Positions 1 through 10,200 of a stretch of 45,487 nt of DNA are shown here, one piece after another. How positions within the stretch are numbered: position 1 is the stretch's first letter; each line of letters starts with the position of its first letter. Origin of the DNA: Bacteroidia bacterium (GTDB taxonomy: Bacteria > Bacteroidota > Bacteroidia > Flavobacteriales_D > Sanyastnellaceae); assembly GCA_030427925.1 (NCBI GenBank), contig JAUICJ010000023.1, positions 1 through 45,487 of the forward strand, in the 5' to 3' direction. Below the pieces are notes generated by a model. That model was not told the origin of the DNA. It worked only from the letters and a program-made list of their open reading frames with translations, and did not search any database. Made by a program: the position numbers and the translations under genes.

Positions 1-23
1 TGCGGAAGGCGCGGTGTATCTTC

Positions 24-1415
24 GTGCCCGTGAAAGCCTTCATTTCCTCCATCCGCGCCCTCCTCGTGGTGGGCGCCGTGTTCGCCACGCTACCCGCGAT
101 GGCGACCCTCGACAGCACGGATTTTCAGGTGCTTGACGCCGTGGTCGCGGTGGTCGGAGACGAGTTCGTGCTGCAATCCGACGTGGAGGCGCAGGCCTTC
201 AGCGCGCGGGCGCAGGGCATGGAGGTGGACCGCAAGGCCGAGTGCCGGTTGTTGGAAGATTTGTTGTTCCAAAAACTGCTCGTCCACAACGCGAAGTTGG
301 ACAGCTTGGAAGTGACGGAGGCGGAAGTGATGGATGAACTGGATCGGCGTTTGGCCTATTACATCCGGCAATTCGGCAGCCTCGAGGCCTTCGAGAACGA
401 ATACGGACGCAGCGTTGCTCAATGGAAAGCGGAATTTGCCGACCCCTTGCGCGAACAGCTGCTCGCCTCTCGGATGCAGGGCAGCATCGACCAGCAAGTG
501 CGTGCGACGCCCGCCGAAGTGCAGCAGGCCTATGCGGAGACCCCGCCGGACAGCCTGCCGCTGATTCCGGAAGCGCTGAGCTACAGCGAAATCGTTCTGC
601 AGCCCGCAATCACCGAGGTGCAACGCGGCCAAACCCGCAGCGCACTCGATTCCATCCGCACGCTCGTCGAGCAAGGCAAGCTCTCCATGACGCTCGCTGC
701 GATGCGCCACTCCGAAGACCCCGGATCGAAATACAAGGGCGGGTGCTACGATGGGATTCGCCGCGGGGAGTTCGTGCCGGAATTCGAGGCGGCGGTGTTC
801 GACACGCCCATCGGTGAGTTGTCGCCGGTGTTTTCGTCGGATTTTGGGTTCCACTTCGTGAAGCCGACCGAGCGCCGGGGCGAAGTGTTCAGCGCCTGCC
901 ACGTGCTGATGTCGCCGAAGGTGGATCCCGCTGCGCTCGATGCCCTCGAAGCCGACATCGACACCTTGGCGGCGCAATTGGGGCGCGGGATGTGGGAATT
1001 TGCGGAAGCCGCGCAGCGGTTCTCTACGCGGGAAGAATCGAAGAACCAGCGCGGACAGGTGGTGAATCCACGGGACGGTTCAACGCGGTTTGGGGTGGAC
1101 GAAATCGACCCCAACGTGTTCTTCCTGCTCGACAATTTGGCGGAGGGTGCGTGGTCGGAGCCCATTCTGATGGTGGACGAGGACGACAACGGCTACTGGG
1201 CGATGTACCGGATGGACCAGCGGTATCCGGCTCACCGGGCGAATCCGAAGGACGACTTTGGTTTGTTCCAATCCCAAGTGGAAGCGGAGTTGCGCGCGGA
1301 AAAGATGAACTCCTGGCTGCGCAGCCACATCGCTGAGACCTACGTGCGCATCGACCCGCCTTACGCCACGTGCCCGACGGAACACGATTGGAGCGGCATT
1401 TCGGCGAACAACTGA
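24..1415 (+). CDS. SurA-like periplasmic chaperone / peptidyl-prolyl isomerase
   Basis: The 463-residue product has an N-terminal signal peptide (about residues 1-27), then a SurA-type chaperone region opening with VVAVVGDEFVLQSDVE (about 40-56). A parvulin (PpiC) domain follows at about 185-285, with the SEDPGSKYKGG and FGFHFVK signatures, and a second, more degenerate rotamase-like region at about 290-410. Proteins of this family escort unfolded outer-membrane proteins through the periplasm. The start is GTG at 24; a second in-frame GTG at 30 is also possible, and no ATG gives a better signal peptide. The stop overlaps the next start by one base (TGATG). The family assignment is firm; client specificity is unknown. 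Confidence 0.88.
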   Translation: MPVKAFISSIRALLVVGAVFATLPAMATLDSTDFQVLDAVVAVVGDEFVLQSDVEAQAFSARAQGMEVDRKAECRLLEDLLFQKLLVHNAKLDSLEVTEAEVMDELDRRLAYYIRQFGSLEAFENEYGRSVAQWKAEFADPLREQLLASRMQGSIDQQVRATPAEVQQAYAETPPDSLPLIPEALSYSEIVLQPAITEVQRGQTRSALDSIRTLVEQGKLSMTLAAMRHSEDPGSKYKGGCYDGIRRGEFVPEFEAAVFDTPIGELSPVFSSDFGFHFVKPTERRGEVFSACHVLMSPKVDPAALDALEADIDTLAAQLGRGMWEFAEAAQRFSTREESKNQRGQVVNPRDGSTRFGVDEIDPNVFFLLDNLAEGAWSEPILMVDEDDNGYWAMYRMDQRYPAHRANPKDDFGLFQSQVEAELRAEKMNSWLRSHIAETYVRIDPPYATCPTEHDWSGISANN

Positions 1416-2164
1416 TGAAGCTGTCCATCGTCACGGTGGCCTACAACGCAGAAGCGACCATCGCTGCAGCGGTGGCTTCCGTGGTGGGACAACGACAAAC
1501 CGGGTTCGAACTGGAGTACATCGTGGTGGACGGCGCGTCCACCGACGGCACCCTGAAGGCGATCGCGCCGTGGAAGGAAGGCATTGCCCGCATCATTTCT
1601 GAACCGGACGAAGGGCTGTACGATGCGATGAACAAAGGCTGGCAAGCCGCCACGGGAGATGCCGTGGCCTTCCTGAACAGCGATGACGTATACGCCGATG
1701 ACCGGGTGCTGGAACGCGTGGCTGCGGCCTTCGCTCAAGGGGTGGACGGCGTCTACGGCGACTTGGTGTACGTGGACGGCGAGCGGGTGACCCGGCGTTG
1801 GGTGAGCGGGACGTATGCGCCCGGGGCCTTCCGGCGCGGTTGGATGCCGCCGCATCCGACGTTTTTTGCGCGGCGCTGGGCATTCGAGCGGTGGGGCGGA
1901 TTTCGGACCGAACTCCGGAGCGCGGCGGACTACGAATTGATGCTCCGGTTCATCCACCGCCACCGCCTCGGCCTCGGCTACGTCCCGCACGTCCTGGTTC
2001 GGATGCAGGTGGGCGGAGTGAGCAACGCGAGTTGGCGGAACCGCCTGCGAGCGAACCGCGAGGACCGCTCGGCGTGGCGGCTGAATGGGCTGCGGATGCC
2101 CCCGTGGACCCCGTTCATGAAACCGTTGAGGAAGTTGGGGCAATTCCTGCCGTGGAACCGCTGA
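1415..2164 (+). CDS. Family 2 glycosyltransferase (WcaE-like)
   Basis: This 249-residue protein has a GT-A fold. The N-terminus MKLSIVTVAYNAE and VVDGASTDGT form the nucleotide-sugar site, and FLNSDD (Asp100-Asp101) is the DXD-like metal site. SEPDEGLYDAMNKG and a later SAADYELMLRF match the subgroup annotated as WcaE-like or colanic-acid-type transferases. It probably adds a sugar to a lipid-linked surface glycan at the cytoplasmic membrane. The ATG at 1415 overlaps the upstream stop. An upstream extension in the same frame to 1370 lies inside the previous gene and is not family-like. Its position between a SurA-like gene and moxR is unusual for a glycosyltransferase. Confidence 0.88.
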   Translation: MKLSIVTVAYNAEATIAAAVASVVGQRQTGFELEYIVVDGASTDGTLKAIAPWKEGIARIISEPDEGLYDAMNKGWQAATGDAVAFLNSDDVYADDRVLERVAAAFAQGVDGVYGDLVYVDGERVTRRWVSGTYAPGAFRRGWMPPHPTFFARRWAFERWGGFRTELRSAADYELMLRFIHRHRLGLGYVPHVLVRMQVGGVSNASWRNRLRANREDRSAWRLNGLRMPPWTPFMKPLRKLGQFLPWNR

Positions 2165-2184
2165 AGCGCGCTAAATTTGAGAAC

Positions 2185-3147
<963 letters not shown>

Positions 3148-3197
3148 CCTGAAGGCCGACCGTGGTTGCAATCGGAGGAATGCTTAACTTCCCTTCG

Positions 3198-4109
3198 ATG
3201 ATGAACCGCATTGCTTGGCTCGGAACCAGCCTGTTGCTGATCACAGCAGGGTGCAAACCGGAGGTCTTCACCTTCGAGGACAATCCCGTTCCGGGCTATT
3301 CGGGCATCCCGACGGTCCTGGTGAACAACTACGTCAACCGGGCGTACATCGACGGCATCGGCCGGGAGCCGACCGACGCCGAGTTGGACGAAGCCGTGGC
3401 TTTCCTCGAAACGGAGGGTTTGGTGATGGACGCGCGGCAGGCCGTGCTCGACTCGCTGCTGCGCGGGAGCGCGCCGACGATGGGCACCACGTTCCGGGGT
3501 GCCTATTTCGACAAGCTGTACAGCGATTTGAAGGCCCGGTTCATCGACGGGGCCTCGGAGGGCATCCTCCAGCAGTACCGCGGGAACTTCTTGTTCGCGG
3601 CCTACAACGACTCGCTGGGCGGGGATTTGCTGGGCTACGCGCTCAACACGGAGCGCGCGCAGCGGCTGGAGAACGTGATGCTCATCCGGACGCAATTGCC
3701 ACTGGACTCGATCGATTTGCGGGAGGCGACGTGGCGTTTGGCCTACAACGCCGTGTATGACCAAATCAACATGAACTCCTTCAACTTCATCAACGCGACG
3801 TTCGATGACTTTTTCCAGCGCTTCCCGACGGCGGCGGAGTTCGATGCGGCATATCCGAGCATCGAATCGAACCTCGGGAGCAGCCTGATGGGGCAACCGA
3901 TTGCGGACAAACCGAGTTACTTGAATGTGCTGACTTCCAATGCGGAATGGGACGAAGGGACGGTCCGGTGGGCCTACCGTTCGCTCCTGAGCCGGGAGCC
4001 GTCGGACGCGGAGTTGGTCGAGGGGTTGGCGGCGTTGGGCGTGGAATTGGATTTGGCGCGCGTGTACACCACCATCATGAAGACCGATGAATATGCAGGG
4101 TTCGATTAA
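3198..4109 (+). CDS. Lipoprotein with DUF1549/DUF1553-like repeats, first gene of a seven-gene set
   Basis: A hydrophobic leader ends in LLLITAGC, a lipobox with the acylated Cys at residue 19 when ATG 3198 is used; ATG 3201 is equally good. The mature protein of about 285 residues contains segments such as YIDGIGREPTDAEL and YRSLLSREPSDAEL. These resemble the helical repeat (RxPxxxE) seen in DUF1549/DUF1553 proteins of planctomycetes and some Bacteroidota. No catalytic residues are evident. It starts 50 bp after moxR and its end overlaps the next gene by 23 bases. Its partners, including a DUF1501 protein, suggest a cell-surface complex. The lipoprotein call is firm; the family link is a by-eye similarity. 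Confidence 0.7.
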   Translation: MMNRIAWLGTSLLLITAGCKPEVFTFEDNPVPGYSGIPTVLVNNYVNRAYIDGIGREPTDAELDEAVAFLETEGLVMDARQAVLDSLLRGSAPTMGTTFRGAYFDKLYSDLKARFIDGASEGILQQYRGNFLFAAYNDSLGGDLLGYALNTERAQRLENVMLIRTQLPLDSIDLREATWRLAYNAVYDQINMNSFNFINATFDDFFQRFPTAAEFDAAYPSIESNLGSSLMGQPIADKPSYLNVLTSNAEWDEGTVRWAYRSLLSREPSDAELVEGLAALGVELDLARVYTTIMKTDEYAGFD

Positions 4110-4581
4110 ACTGCTGGCCGCCGTGGCGGTGATGGCGTTGGCGGCGTGCGAGCGACCGACGGAGGCGCATTACGTCCTCGAGGATTATGGCGTGGAAGCG
4201 GCGAGCGCGGGGAAGGATCGGGCCAAATCCCCCGAACAGTGGGTGTCGATCGTCTACACCAACCTCTTCCAAACCGGCCTCCCCGCGAACGACCAGTTCG
4301 ACATCGCCGAGGTCTTCGAATCCATCGGCGACCAAGACGTGGCCCGCGAAGTCATCCTGAGCAACTTCTTCAACGAGGACGGCGTGATGTTGCCCTCGGC
4401 GGCGGAGATGCACGCGAATCCGGATGCCTTCATCGAGGAGACGTACATCCGGTTTTTTGTGCGGCAGCCGACCACCGCGGAGCGGACGTTCATGCGGGGG
4501 TTTCTCGCGGACAACCCGGAGCTGACGCCGGAGTTGGTGTACTTGGCGTTTGGCTTGTCGGAAGAATACCAATACTACTGA
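4087..4581 (+). CDS. Small lipoprotein, DUF1549/1553-like helical domain
   Basis: This 164-residue protein has a signal peptide ending in MALAAC, so Cys21 is the likely lipid-modified residue. The mature part includes SPEQWVSIVYTNLF and ETYIRFFVRQPTTAE, which echo the repeat of the gene before it; the two may be split copies of one ancestral protein. It ends in an aromatic-rich tail (EEYQYY). The ATG at 4087 overlaps the upstream gene, and ATG 4093 is an alternative. The stop lies one base before the next ATG. No enzymatic motif is seen. The product is probably a periplasmic or surface-anchored accessory subunit of the DUF1501 module. Confidence 0.65.
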   Translation: MNMQGSIKLLAAVAVMALAACERPTEAHYVLEDYGVEAASAGKDRAKSPEQWVSIVYTNLFQTGLPANDQFDIAEVFESIGDQDVAREVILSNFFNEDGVMLPSAAEMHANPDAFIEETYIRFFVRQPTTAERTFMRGFLADNPELTPELVYLAFGLSEEYQYY

Positions 4582-4582
4582 G

Positions 4583-5938
4583 ATGGCAGCGACAAACAAC
4601 GTAAACCGCCGGGAATTCCTGAAGAAGGCGGGGCTGGGCGCGGCCGGATTGGCGGTGGCGCCGTACATCTTGCCGAGCGGGCGGTTGTTCGCGCCGACGG
4701 GCATGCGGTCGAGCGAGCACGTGGTGATGGTGGCCTTTGCGGGTGGGGTGCGGCAGCAGGAATCGATTTTGCAGCGGTACGTGGAGGACAGCCAAGGCGA
4801 GCCCTATCCGGGGAACATCCTGTTCAACATGCTGAGCGGCGAGTCGCCCGTGGCGAAGATCGTCTTCGGCACCGGCAACAACGGGAACACGCCGATTCCG
4901 GCCATCCTCAACACGCCGCTCGACCAGCAAGGCACGGTCTTTCGGGAAGTGCAGGCGCTGAGCGCGGGCCACTACGGCGGGCTGAACTCGCTCGTGCAAG
5001 GGAGCACCGTGACGACGCAGGGGCTGAAGCAGCGCCCGGTGAACCCGACGATTTTTGAGTACTTGCGGCGGCACGGGGGGTATGGGGCGACGGATGTTTG
5101 GTTCGTCGGCAACGGCATCGGCGGCTCCACGCCCCTGCTGACCCACAGCGCCCACCCCGACTACGGCGGCAACTACGGCGGCAACTTCTTCGCGCCCACC
5201 GTGACCTTCGGCAGCGCAGGCCAAACCTACCTCGCCGACGCGAAAATCTACCACCCCGAATACGAGCTCGCACCGATGAACCGGCTGCGGACCTTCCTCG
5301 ACCTGCAATTCCAGTCCCTCCTCGGCCAACAAGGAGCGGGCGGCCTCGGCAACAGCCAGGAAGAACGCGAGAACATCAAAGCCTTCATGGAAGCGATGTA
5401 CGAAAAGGTCGAAAACGGCACCCTGCCCCTCCCGCCGGTCACCGACAACGGCGACCTCCTGACCGTGGCATTCGCCGTCGAAGTGCTGAAGTGGTTCAAG
5501 CCCAACTTCCTGATGGTCAACCTCGGGGCGGTGGACCAATGCCACTCGAACTTCAGCGGCTACCTCGCCGCGCTCCACCGGGCGGACCACGCCGTGGGCT
5601 ACCTGTGGAACGAAATCCAAACCAACATCCCGGGCATGGCGGGCACAACGACCCTCTTGACCACCCCGGAATGCGGGCGCAACCTCAACCCGAACAACAT
5701 CATCGACTCGAACGAATGGCGGGCTTACGACCACAGCGATGCGAACTCGATGCGGGTTTGGACGCAACTTGTGGGGCCGGACATTCCGGCGAACCATTCG
5801 GTCGGGAGCGAAGGCAATCCGGTGGGGCTCGTGAGCGACACGATGCTGACGGTGGCGGACTTGCTGGGCGTGAAACCGGAGGTCCTGAGCGCGGGGATGC
5901 TGGCGCCGGGGACCCAAAGCCTGCTCGAACAGCTATGA
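4583..5938 (+). CDS. Tat-exported DUF1501 family protein (alkaline phosphatase-superfamily fold)
   Basis: The 451-residue product begins with a twin-arginine signal: RREFLKKAGLGAAGLA at about residues 9-24, then an APYILPSG cleavage region. The body shows the DUF1501 pattern: a first strand VVMVAFAGGVRQQES, a late VNLGAVDQCHSNFSGYL segment with a metal-binding-like D..H, and TTPECGRN. DUF1501 proteins are related in fold to alkaline phosphatases and sulfatases, but their reaction is not established. Tat export implies that it folds, perhaps with a cofactor, before secretion. The start at 4583 is one base after the upstream stop, and the end overlaps the next start (ATGA). An upstream in-frame extension to 4550 lies inside the previous gene. 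Confidence 0.83.
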   Translation: MAATNNVNRREFLKKAGLGAAGLAVAPYILPSGRLFAPTGMRSSEHVVMVAFAGGVRQQESILQRYVEDSQGEPYPGNILFNMLSGESPVAKIVFGTGNNGNTPIPAILNTPLDQQGTVFREVQALSAGHYGGLNSLVQGSTVTTQGLKQRPVNPTIFEYLRRHGGYGATDVWFVGNGIGGSTPLLTHSAHPDYGGNYGGNFFAPTVTFGSAGQTYLADAKIYHPEYELAPMNRLRTFLDLQFQSLLGQQGAGGLGNSQEERENIKAFMEAMYEKVENGTLPLPPVTDNGDLLTVAFAVEVLKWFKPNFLMVNLGAVDQCHSNFSGYLAALHRADHAVGYLWNEIQTNIPGMAGTTTLLTTPECGRNLNPNNIIDSNEWRAYDHSDANSMRVWTQLVGPDIPANHSVGSEGNPVGLVSDTMLTVADLLGVKPEVLSAGMLAPGTQSLLEQL

Positions 5939-6858
5939 GGGGGTTCGTCGCTTTGCTGGTCGTTTTCGCGCTGGGCTGCAAACCGGAGCCGCCGGAGAAC
6001 CCTTACGAAGAGGCGGGTTCGGTGGTGGGCATCATCGACGGCGAGTCGCCGCTGGTGGAGGGGTCGTTCGTTTGGCTTCACGAAAAGGTGTTCCAACCAA
6101 CGTGTGCGAACTCCGGATGCCACGACGGGACCTTCGAGCCGCACTTCAGCACGGTGGGTTCGGCCTACAATTCGCTGGTGAACCACCCGGTCATCGCGAA
6201 CGACGCGGCCGTGGGCTTCTCGGCGCGCGTGGTGCCGGGCGACCCGACGGCCTCGTGGCTGATGACGCGGCTCACCGAGGACGTGCCCAACACGTCCGGG
6301 ATGATGCCGCTTTCGCTGGAACCCGGGTCCGACTGGCCCGCGAACCGCCCCGCCTACCTCGACGCCCTCGAGGCGTGGATCGAGGCGGGCGCGCCCGATT
6401 TGAACGGCAACCTGCCCGTCGCGGCCAACCTCGCGCCCCAAGTCAGCGGCTTCGGCGGCTTCCCAGCGGGCACCTTGCAAGACCCGTACTACCGCGATCC
6501 CGATGCGAATTACCGGCTCGTGGTCGAAGCCGCGCCCATTGACCTGTGGTTCGCCGTGAGCGACGATTCGACGGCCGTGGAGGACTTGCAGGTGGGGTTG
6601 CGGATGGCGGAAACGCTCGCGGACCTCGACCTCGCAATGCCCGCAGCCGCCGACTCCCCGTTGACGTTTGAAGCGGCGGATTTTGCCGGCGGCATGAGCA
6701 CGTACGGGCATCGGGTGATGGTGGATTTGTCTGGAGCCGCATCGGGGTCCACGTTCTACTTGCGCCTCGACATCAGCGACGGTGTGAACGCGTTGGAAGT
6801 GCCCGCTGCGGGTGCCCAACCTTATTTCTTCCCCCTTTATTCCCTGTACGTCCCATGA
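5935..6858 (+). CDS. Lipoprotein with CX4CH cytochrome c-type motif
   Basis: The protein has 307 residues. The leader ends in FALGC (Cys15, probable lipidation site). A haem-type motif CANSGCH lies at residues 57-63, that is CX4CH rather than the usual CX2CH. It is followed by features of planctomycete-type cytochrome c domains: a NSLV helix, RVVPGDPTASWLMTRL, MMPLSLEPG (possible distal Met) and LEAWIEAGAPD. The C-terminal half (about 165-307) looks like a beta-rich domain of unknown role. Haem attachment is an inference, because CX4CH sites are less certain substrates for cytochrome c maturation. It is joined by ATGA overlaps to the DUF1501 gene before it and the lipoprotein after it. Confidence 0.75.
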   Translation: MRGFVALLVVFALGCKPEPPENPYEEAGSVVGIIDGESPLVEGSFVWLHEKVFQPTCANSGCHDGTFEPHFSTVGSAYNSLVNHPVIANDAAVGFSARVVPGDPTASWLMTRLTEDVPNTSGMMPLSLEPGSDWPANRPAYLDALEAWIEAGAPDLNGNLPVAANLAPQVSGFGGFPAGTLQDPYYRDPDANYRLVVEAAPIDLWFAVSDDSTAVEDLQVGLRMAETLADLDLAMPAAADSPLTFEAADFAGGMSTYGHRVMVDLSGAASGSTFYLRLDISDGVNALEVPAAGAQPYFFPLYSLYVP

Positions 6859-7298
6859 AGTGGTGGCCTGCCCTGTTGCTGTTGCTTGCTTGCAAGGAAA
6901 TCGTGGTGCCTGAAGCGCCCGAACTCAGTCTGGTCAGCGTGAACCCGACCACGGTGACCGCGCACGCCCAACCCGTCGAGGTCGTGCTGCACTACCGCGA
7001 TGCCCAAGGCGACATCGGGGAGGCGGATGCGGACGCCTACAGCCTGTGGATGCGCGATGCCCGGCTCACCGCGGACGACGGGTTTCACCTGCCGCCGATG
7101 ACGCCGGCCGACCCCAACGGCGGATACCTCGAGCTCGACATTTCGGGGGACCTCGTGGTCCAAGTGCCGCCGCTTTTCCTCCTCGAAGAAGGCCCGTTCG
7201 AAACGACCACGCTGACGTTTTTCTTGGAAGATCGGGCGGGGAACCGCTCGCCCTCCGTGGTCACGGGCACCCTCACCATTCAAGACACCGTGCAATGA
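6855..7298 (+). CDS. Small beta-rich lipoprotein
   Basis: The 147-residue product has a short leader MKWWPALLLLLAC, with Cys13 as the lipid site. The mature part alternates hydrophobic strands (VEVVLHYRDAQGDIGEADAD, LTFFLEDRAGNRSPS), which is consistent with an immunoglobulin-like sandwich; the acidic DAQGDIGEADAD loop could bind calcium. No catalytic motif is seen. It overlaps both neighbours by four bases (ATGA), so it is very probably translated with the haem-motif lipoprotein and the large secreted protein. The function is unknown. Confidence 0.68.
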   Translation: MKWWPALLLLLACKEIVVPEAPELSLVSVNPTTVTAHAQPVEVVLHYRDAQGDIGEADADAYSLWMRDARLTADDGFHLPPMTPADPNGGYLELDISGDLVVQVPPLFLLEEGPFETTTLTFFLEDRAGNRSPSVVTGTLTIQDTVQ

Positions 7299-10200
7299 AG
7301 TGGATTTGGACGGTAGTGATGCTGGGGTGGCTCGGGGCGCATGCCCAAGAGGAGTACACGGTGGCGGATGGGAGTTCGACGGAGTGCACGGGCATGTTGA
7401 CGGACACGGGCGGCGCCAGCGACGATTACAGCGGCGAGGAGTTTTTCGTGTTCACGGTGGAATTGGGCGTCCCGATCCACATCACGTTTTTGTCGGATGT
7501 GTGCTTGGAGAGCCCGTTTGACGTGCTGGAAGTGTACGATGGGCCGCCGGCCACGGGCGTGCTCCTGGGCCAAATCACCGGCATCGACTACACCCCCGCC
7601 CCCCTCCTGGCCACCTCCGGCTTGGCGACCTTCATCTTCCAAAGCGACGTGAGCGTGAATTACTGCGGGTTCGAGTTGCTTTGGGAAGGCGACGCGCCTC
7701 CGCCGACGGCGCCGACGCTGACGGCGGACGAACCGGCGTGCGGAGACTTGGGGCTGACGTGGCACATCGAGCCGCCGGTTCCGTGCGCGGCGTTCGTTCC
7801 GGACTCGGTTGTGGTTGCGGGCGGCATCGCGGTCGGAGCGGCCGAACCCGTGTGCGAGGGCGACAGCGCGACGGGGTTCTTCCTGCCGTTCGTGGACGGG
7901 CCGCTCGAGGCGAATTGCACGTGGGACGTGACGTGGGGGCTGGGGCTGACCGATGCGTGCGATTCGACGCACGTGTTCGAGGTGGCCGGCAACGTGCTCG
8001 GGGCGGATTGCGCGGCGAGCGGGGCGTGGCTTGATCCGGTTTCGGAGGTGTGCGAGGGGGCGTGCGACACGTTGTGGTGGGCGCCGACGGGGTGCTTCGG
8101 GGCGAGTTGGGTGTGGACGGCGACGGCGGGGGGCACGGTGGTGGACACGCCGGATTCGGCGGGGATTGTGGTGTGTCCGGAGGGGCCTGCGACCGTGACG
8201 TTGGTGGCGACCGAGGATTCGACGGGGGCGGTGACGGCGTTCAGTTGGGAGGTCGGCGTGGAGGAAGTGACGTTGCTCACGGAATTGCCGGCGTCGCTCT
8301 GTGCTTCGGATCCGGTGGAACTGGTGGCCGTGCCGGAAGGCGGGACGTGGTCGGGGGATGCCGTGCAAAGTGGCGGGTCGTGGTGGCTGGATGTGTCGGG
8401 GGGGCTGGCTGAAGTGACGTACACGTCGCCGTTGGGGTGCACGTTGGATACCGCCACGCAGGTCGTGTTCGTGGACGCGGGGGGGCCGTACGCTTCGTGC
8501 TTCGGGGCGCCGCCGTTTGAAGTCGATGGGACGGATGGGGTTTGGAGTGGGGCGGTGATTTCGCCGGGGGGGACCGTCATCACCGCGCTTGCGGGGACGC
8601 ACGAGCTGGTGCTGACGTACGCGGGGTGCGCGGACACGACGTTCGTTGAGATCGTGGAGGAGTTGCCGGCGATTGCGTTGGGATCGGTGTGCGCGAACGG
8701 CGAGGAGGTGGTGTTGCCGGTGGTGGCGGAGGCGGGGGTTTGGACGGGGCCGGGATTGGTGGCGGGCGGGACGGCGTTCGATCCGTCGTTGGTGCCGGTG
8801 GGAGTGGCGGAATGGGCGTGTGAGCTGACGGGGTGTGCGCAGCCGGCCGTGGGGGAAGTGCTGGCCATTGAGGCTGCGCCCGATGCGACGGCTTGTCCGG
8901 CGGGGGATTTGGTGGAATTGGTGGGGGCAGCGCCGGCCGGCGGGGTTTGGAGCGGGCCGGGGGTGAGCGCGTCGGGGTGGTTCGATCCCGCGGTTGCGGG
9001 GGCGGGCGAGGTGACGTTGACGTATGCTGCGCCAAATGGGTGCGTGGCGGAAACGGTGGTGGTGAACGAGGCGACTTCGGTGGCGCTGGACAGCCTGGCG
9101 ACGTGCGGGACGGCGAGCCCGGTGGAGCTGGTGGGGCTGCCCGCGTGCGGGGTTTGGAGCGGTCCGGGGGTGAGCGCTGCGGGGTGCGTGGCGGCGTTCG
9201 ACCCGGCAATTGCGGGCCCGGGGGAGTACGCGGTAACGTACGCCCTCAACGGGTGCTCGGCGGAACTGGCGGTGGTGGTGTGGCCGGGTAGTGTGGCGAT
9301 TCCGGAGGTCGCGGTGTGCAGCACGACGGCGCCGGTGGAGTTGGCGCCCGATGATTTACTGGAAGGCGGGGTTTGGGAAGGGGTCGGCGTGGATCCCGTC
9401 ACCGGGGTGTTCACGCCGAGCGCAGGGTTGCCTTCCGGGGCGGTGACGTATGTGGCGCCGGGGGGCTGCATCAGTTCGGCGGTGCTGCAATCTGAACCGT
9501 GGCAGCAGGTCGAACCTGTGGGGGGCGTCGTGGACACGTTGTGCGCGGGGACGGTGTTCGACCCGGAATGGTCCACGGGAGAGGCCACGTGGACGTGGGC
9601 GGGCGAACCGGGTGCTGCGGTGTTGGTGGACACCTTGGTGCCCGGCGCGTATGCGGTGGAAGCCGTTTGGACCGGAACCTTCTGCACGAGTGACACGGCA
9701 TTTGAAGTCGTCATTCCGGAGCCCCTTGAAGCCACGGTGAGCGTGGCGGACGACTTGATTTGTGCGGGCGAAATGGCCGAAGTGGCGTACGGAGCGGTGG
9801 GTGGCAATCCAGCGGTGCACAGTTGGGAACTGACGGCTCCGCTGCCCTGGGTGCCCGATTCGAGCATGTGGTGGGTGGCTGAAGTGAGCGATGGGTGCGG
9901 GATTCCGGATGCGGATTCGGTTTGGGTCAACGTCATTCAAGCCGCTGGTTTGCAACTGAGTACACCGGACACCGCCTGCTTTGAAGGAGCGGCAGAGGTC
10001 CTCGGGTGGATCCTGCCGGAGGCACCGTGGGAATTGACGTGGGATACCACGGCGGTCGTGCCCGATGATGCGGTGAACGACACCACGTGGTGGGTGCTGG
10101 ACGCGGCAGCAGGCAGTTCGGTGCCGTGGACGGTGACGTGGCCCGAGGAGGGCTGCACCGGGAGCGGCGTGTTCGTGGTACCCGGGCATCCGGAGGTCAC

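Noticed and set aside
4490-5917. 475-codon minus-strand frame opposite DUF1501
   Set aside because: No recognisable domain; the composition is that of a GC-rich shadow, while the plus strand encodes a Tat signal and DUF1501.
8338-9475. CRISPR-like or tandem DNA repeat
   Set aside because: The repetition is at protein level with varied spacing and many base differences; there are no regular spacers.
7660-9936. 758-codon open frame on the minus strand
   Set aside because: It lies opposite the CHU_C protein, whose biased Gly/Val/Ala codons leave the opposite strand free of stops. The translation is low-complexity (Ser/Thr/Pro) with no domain.
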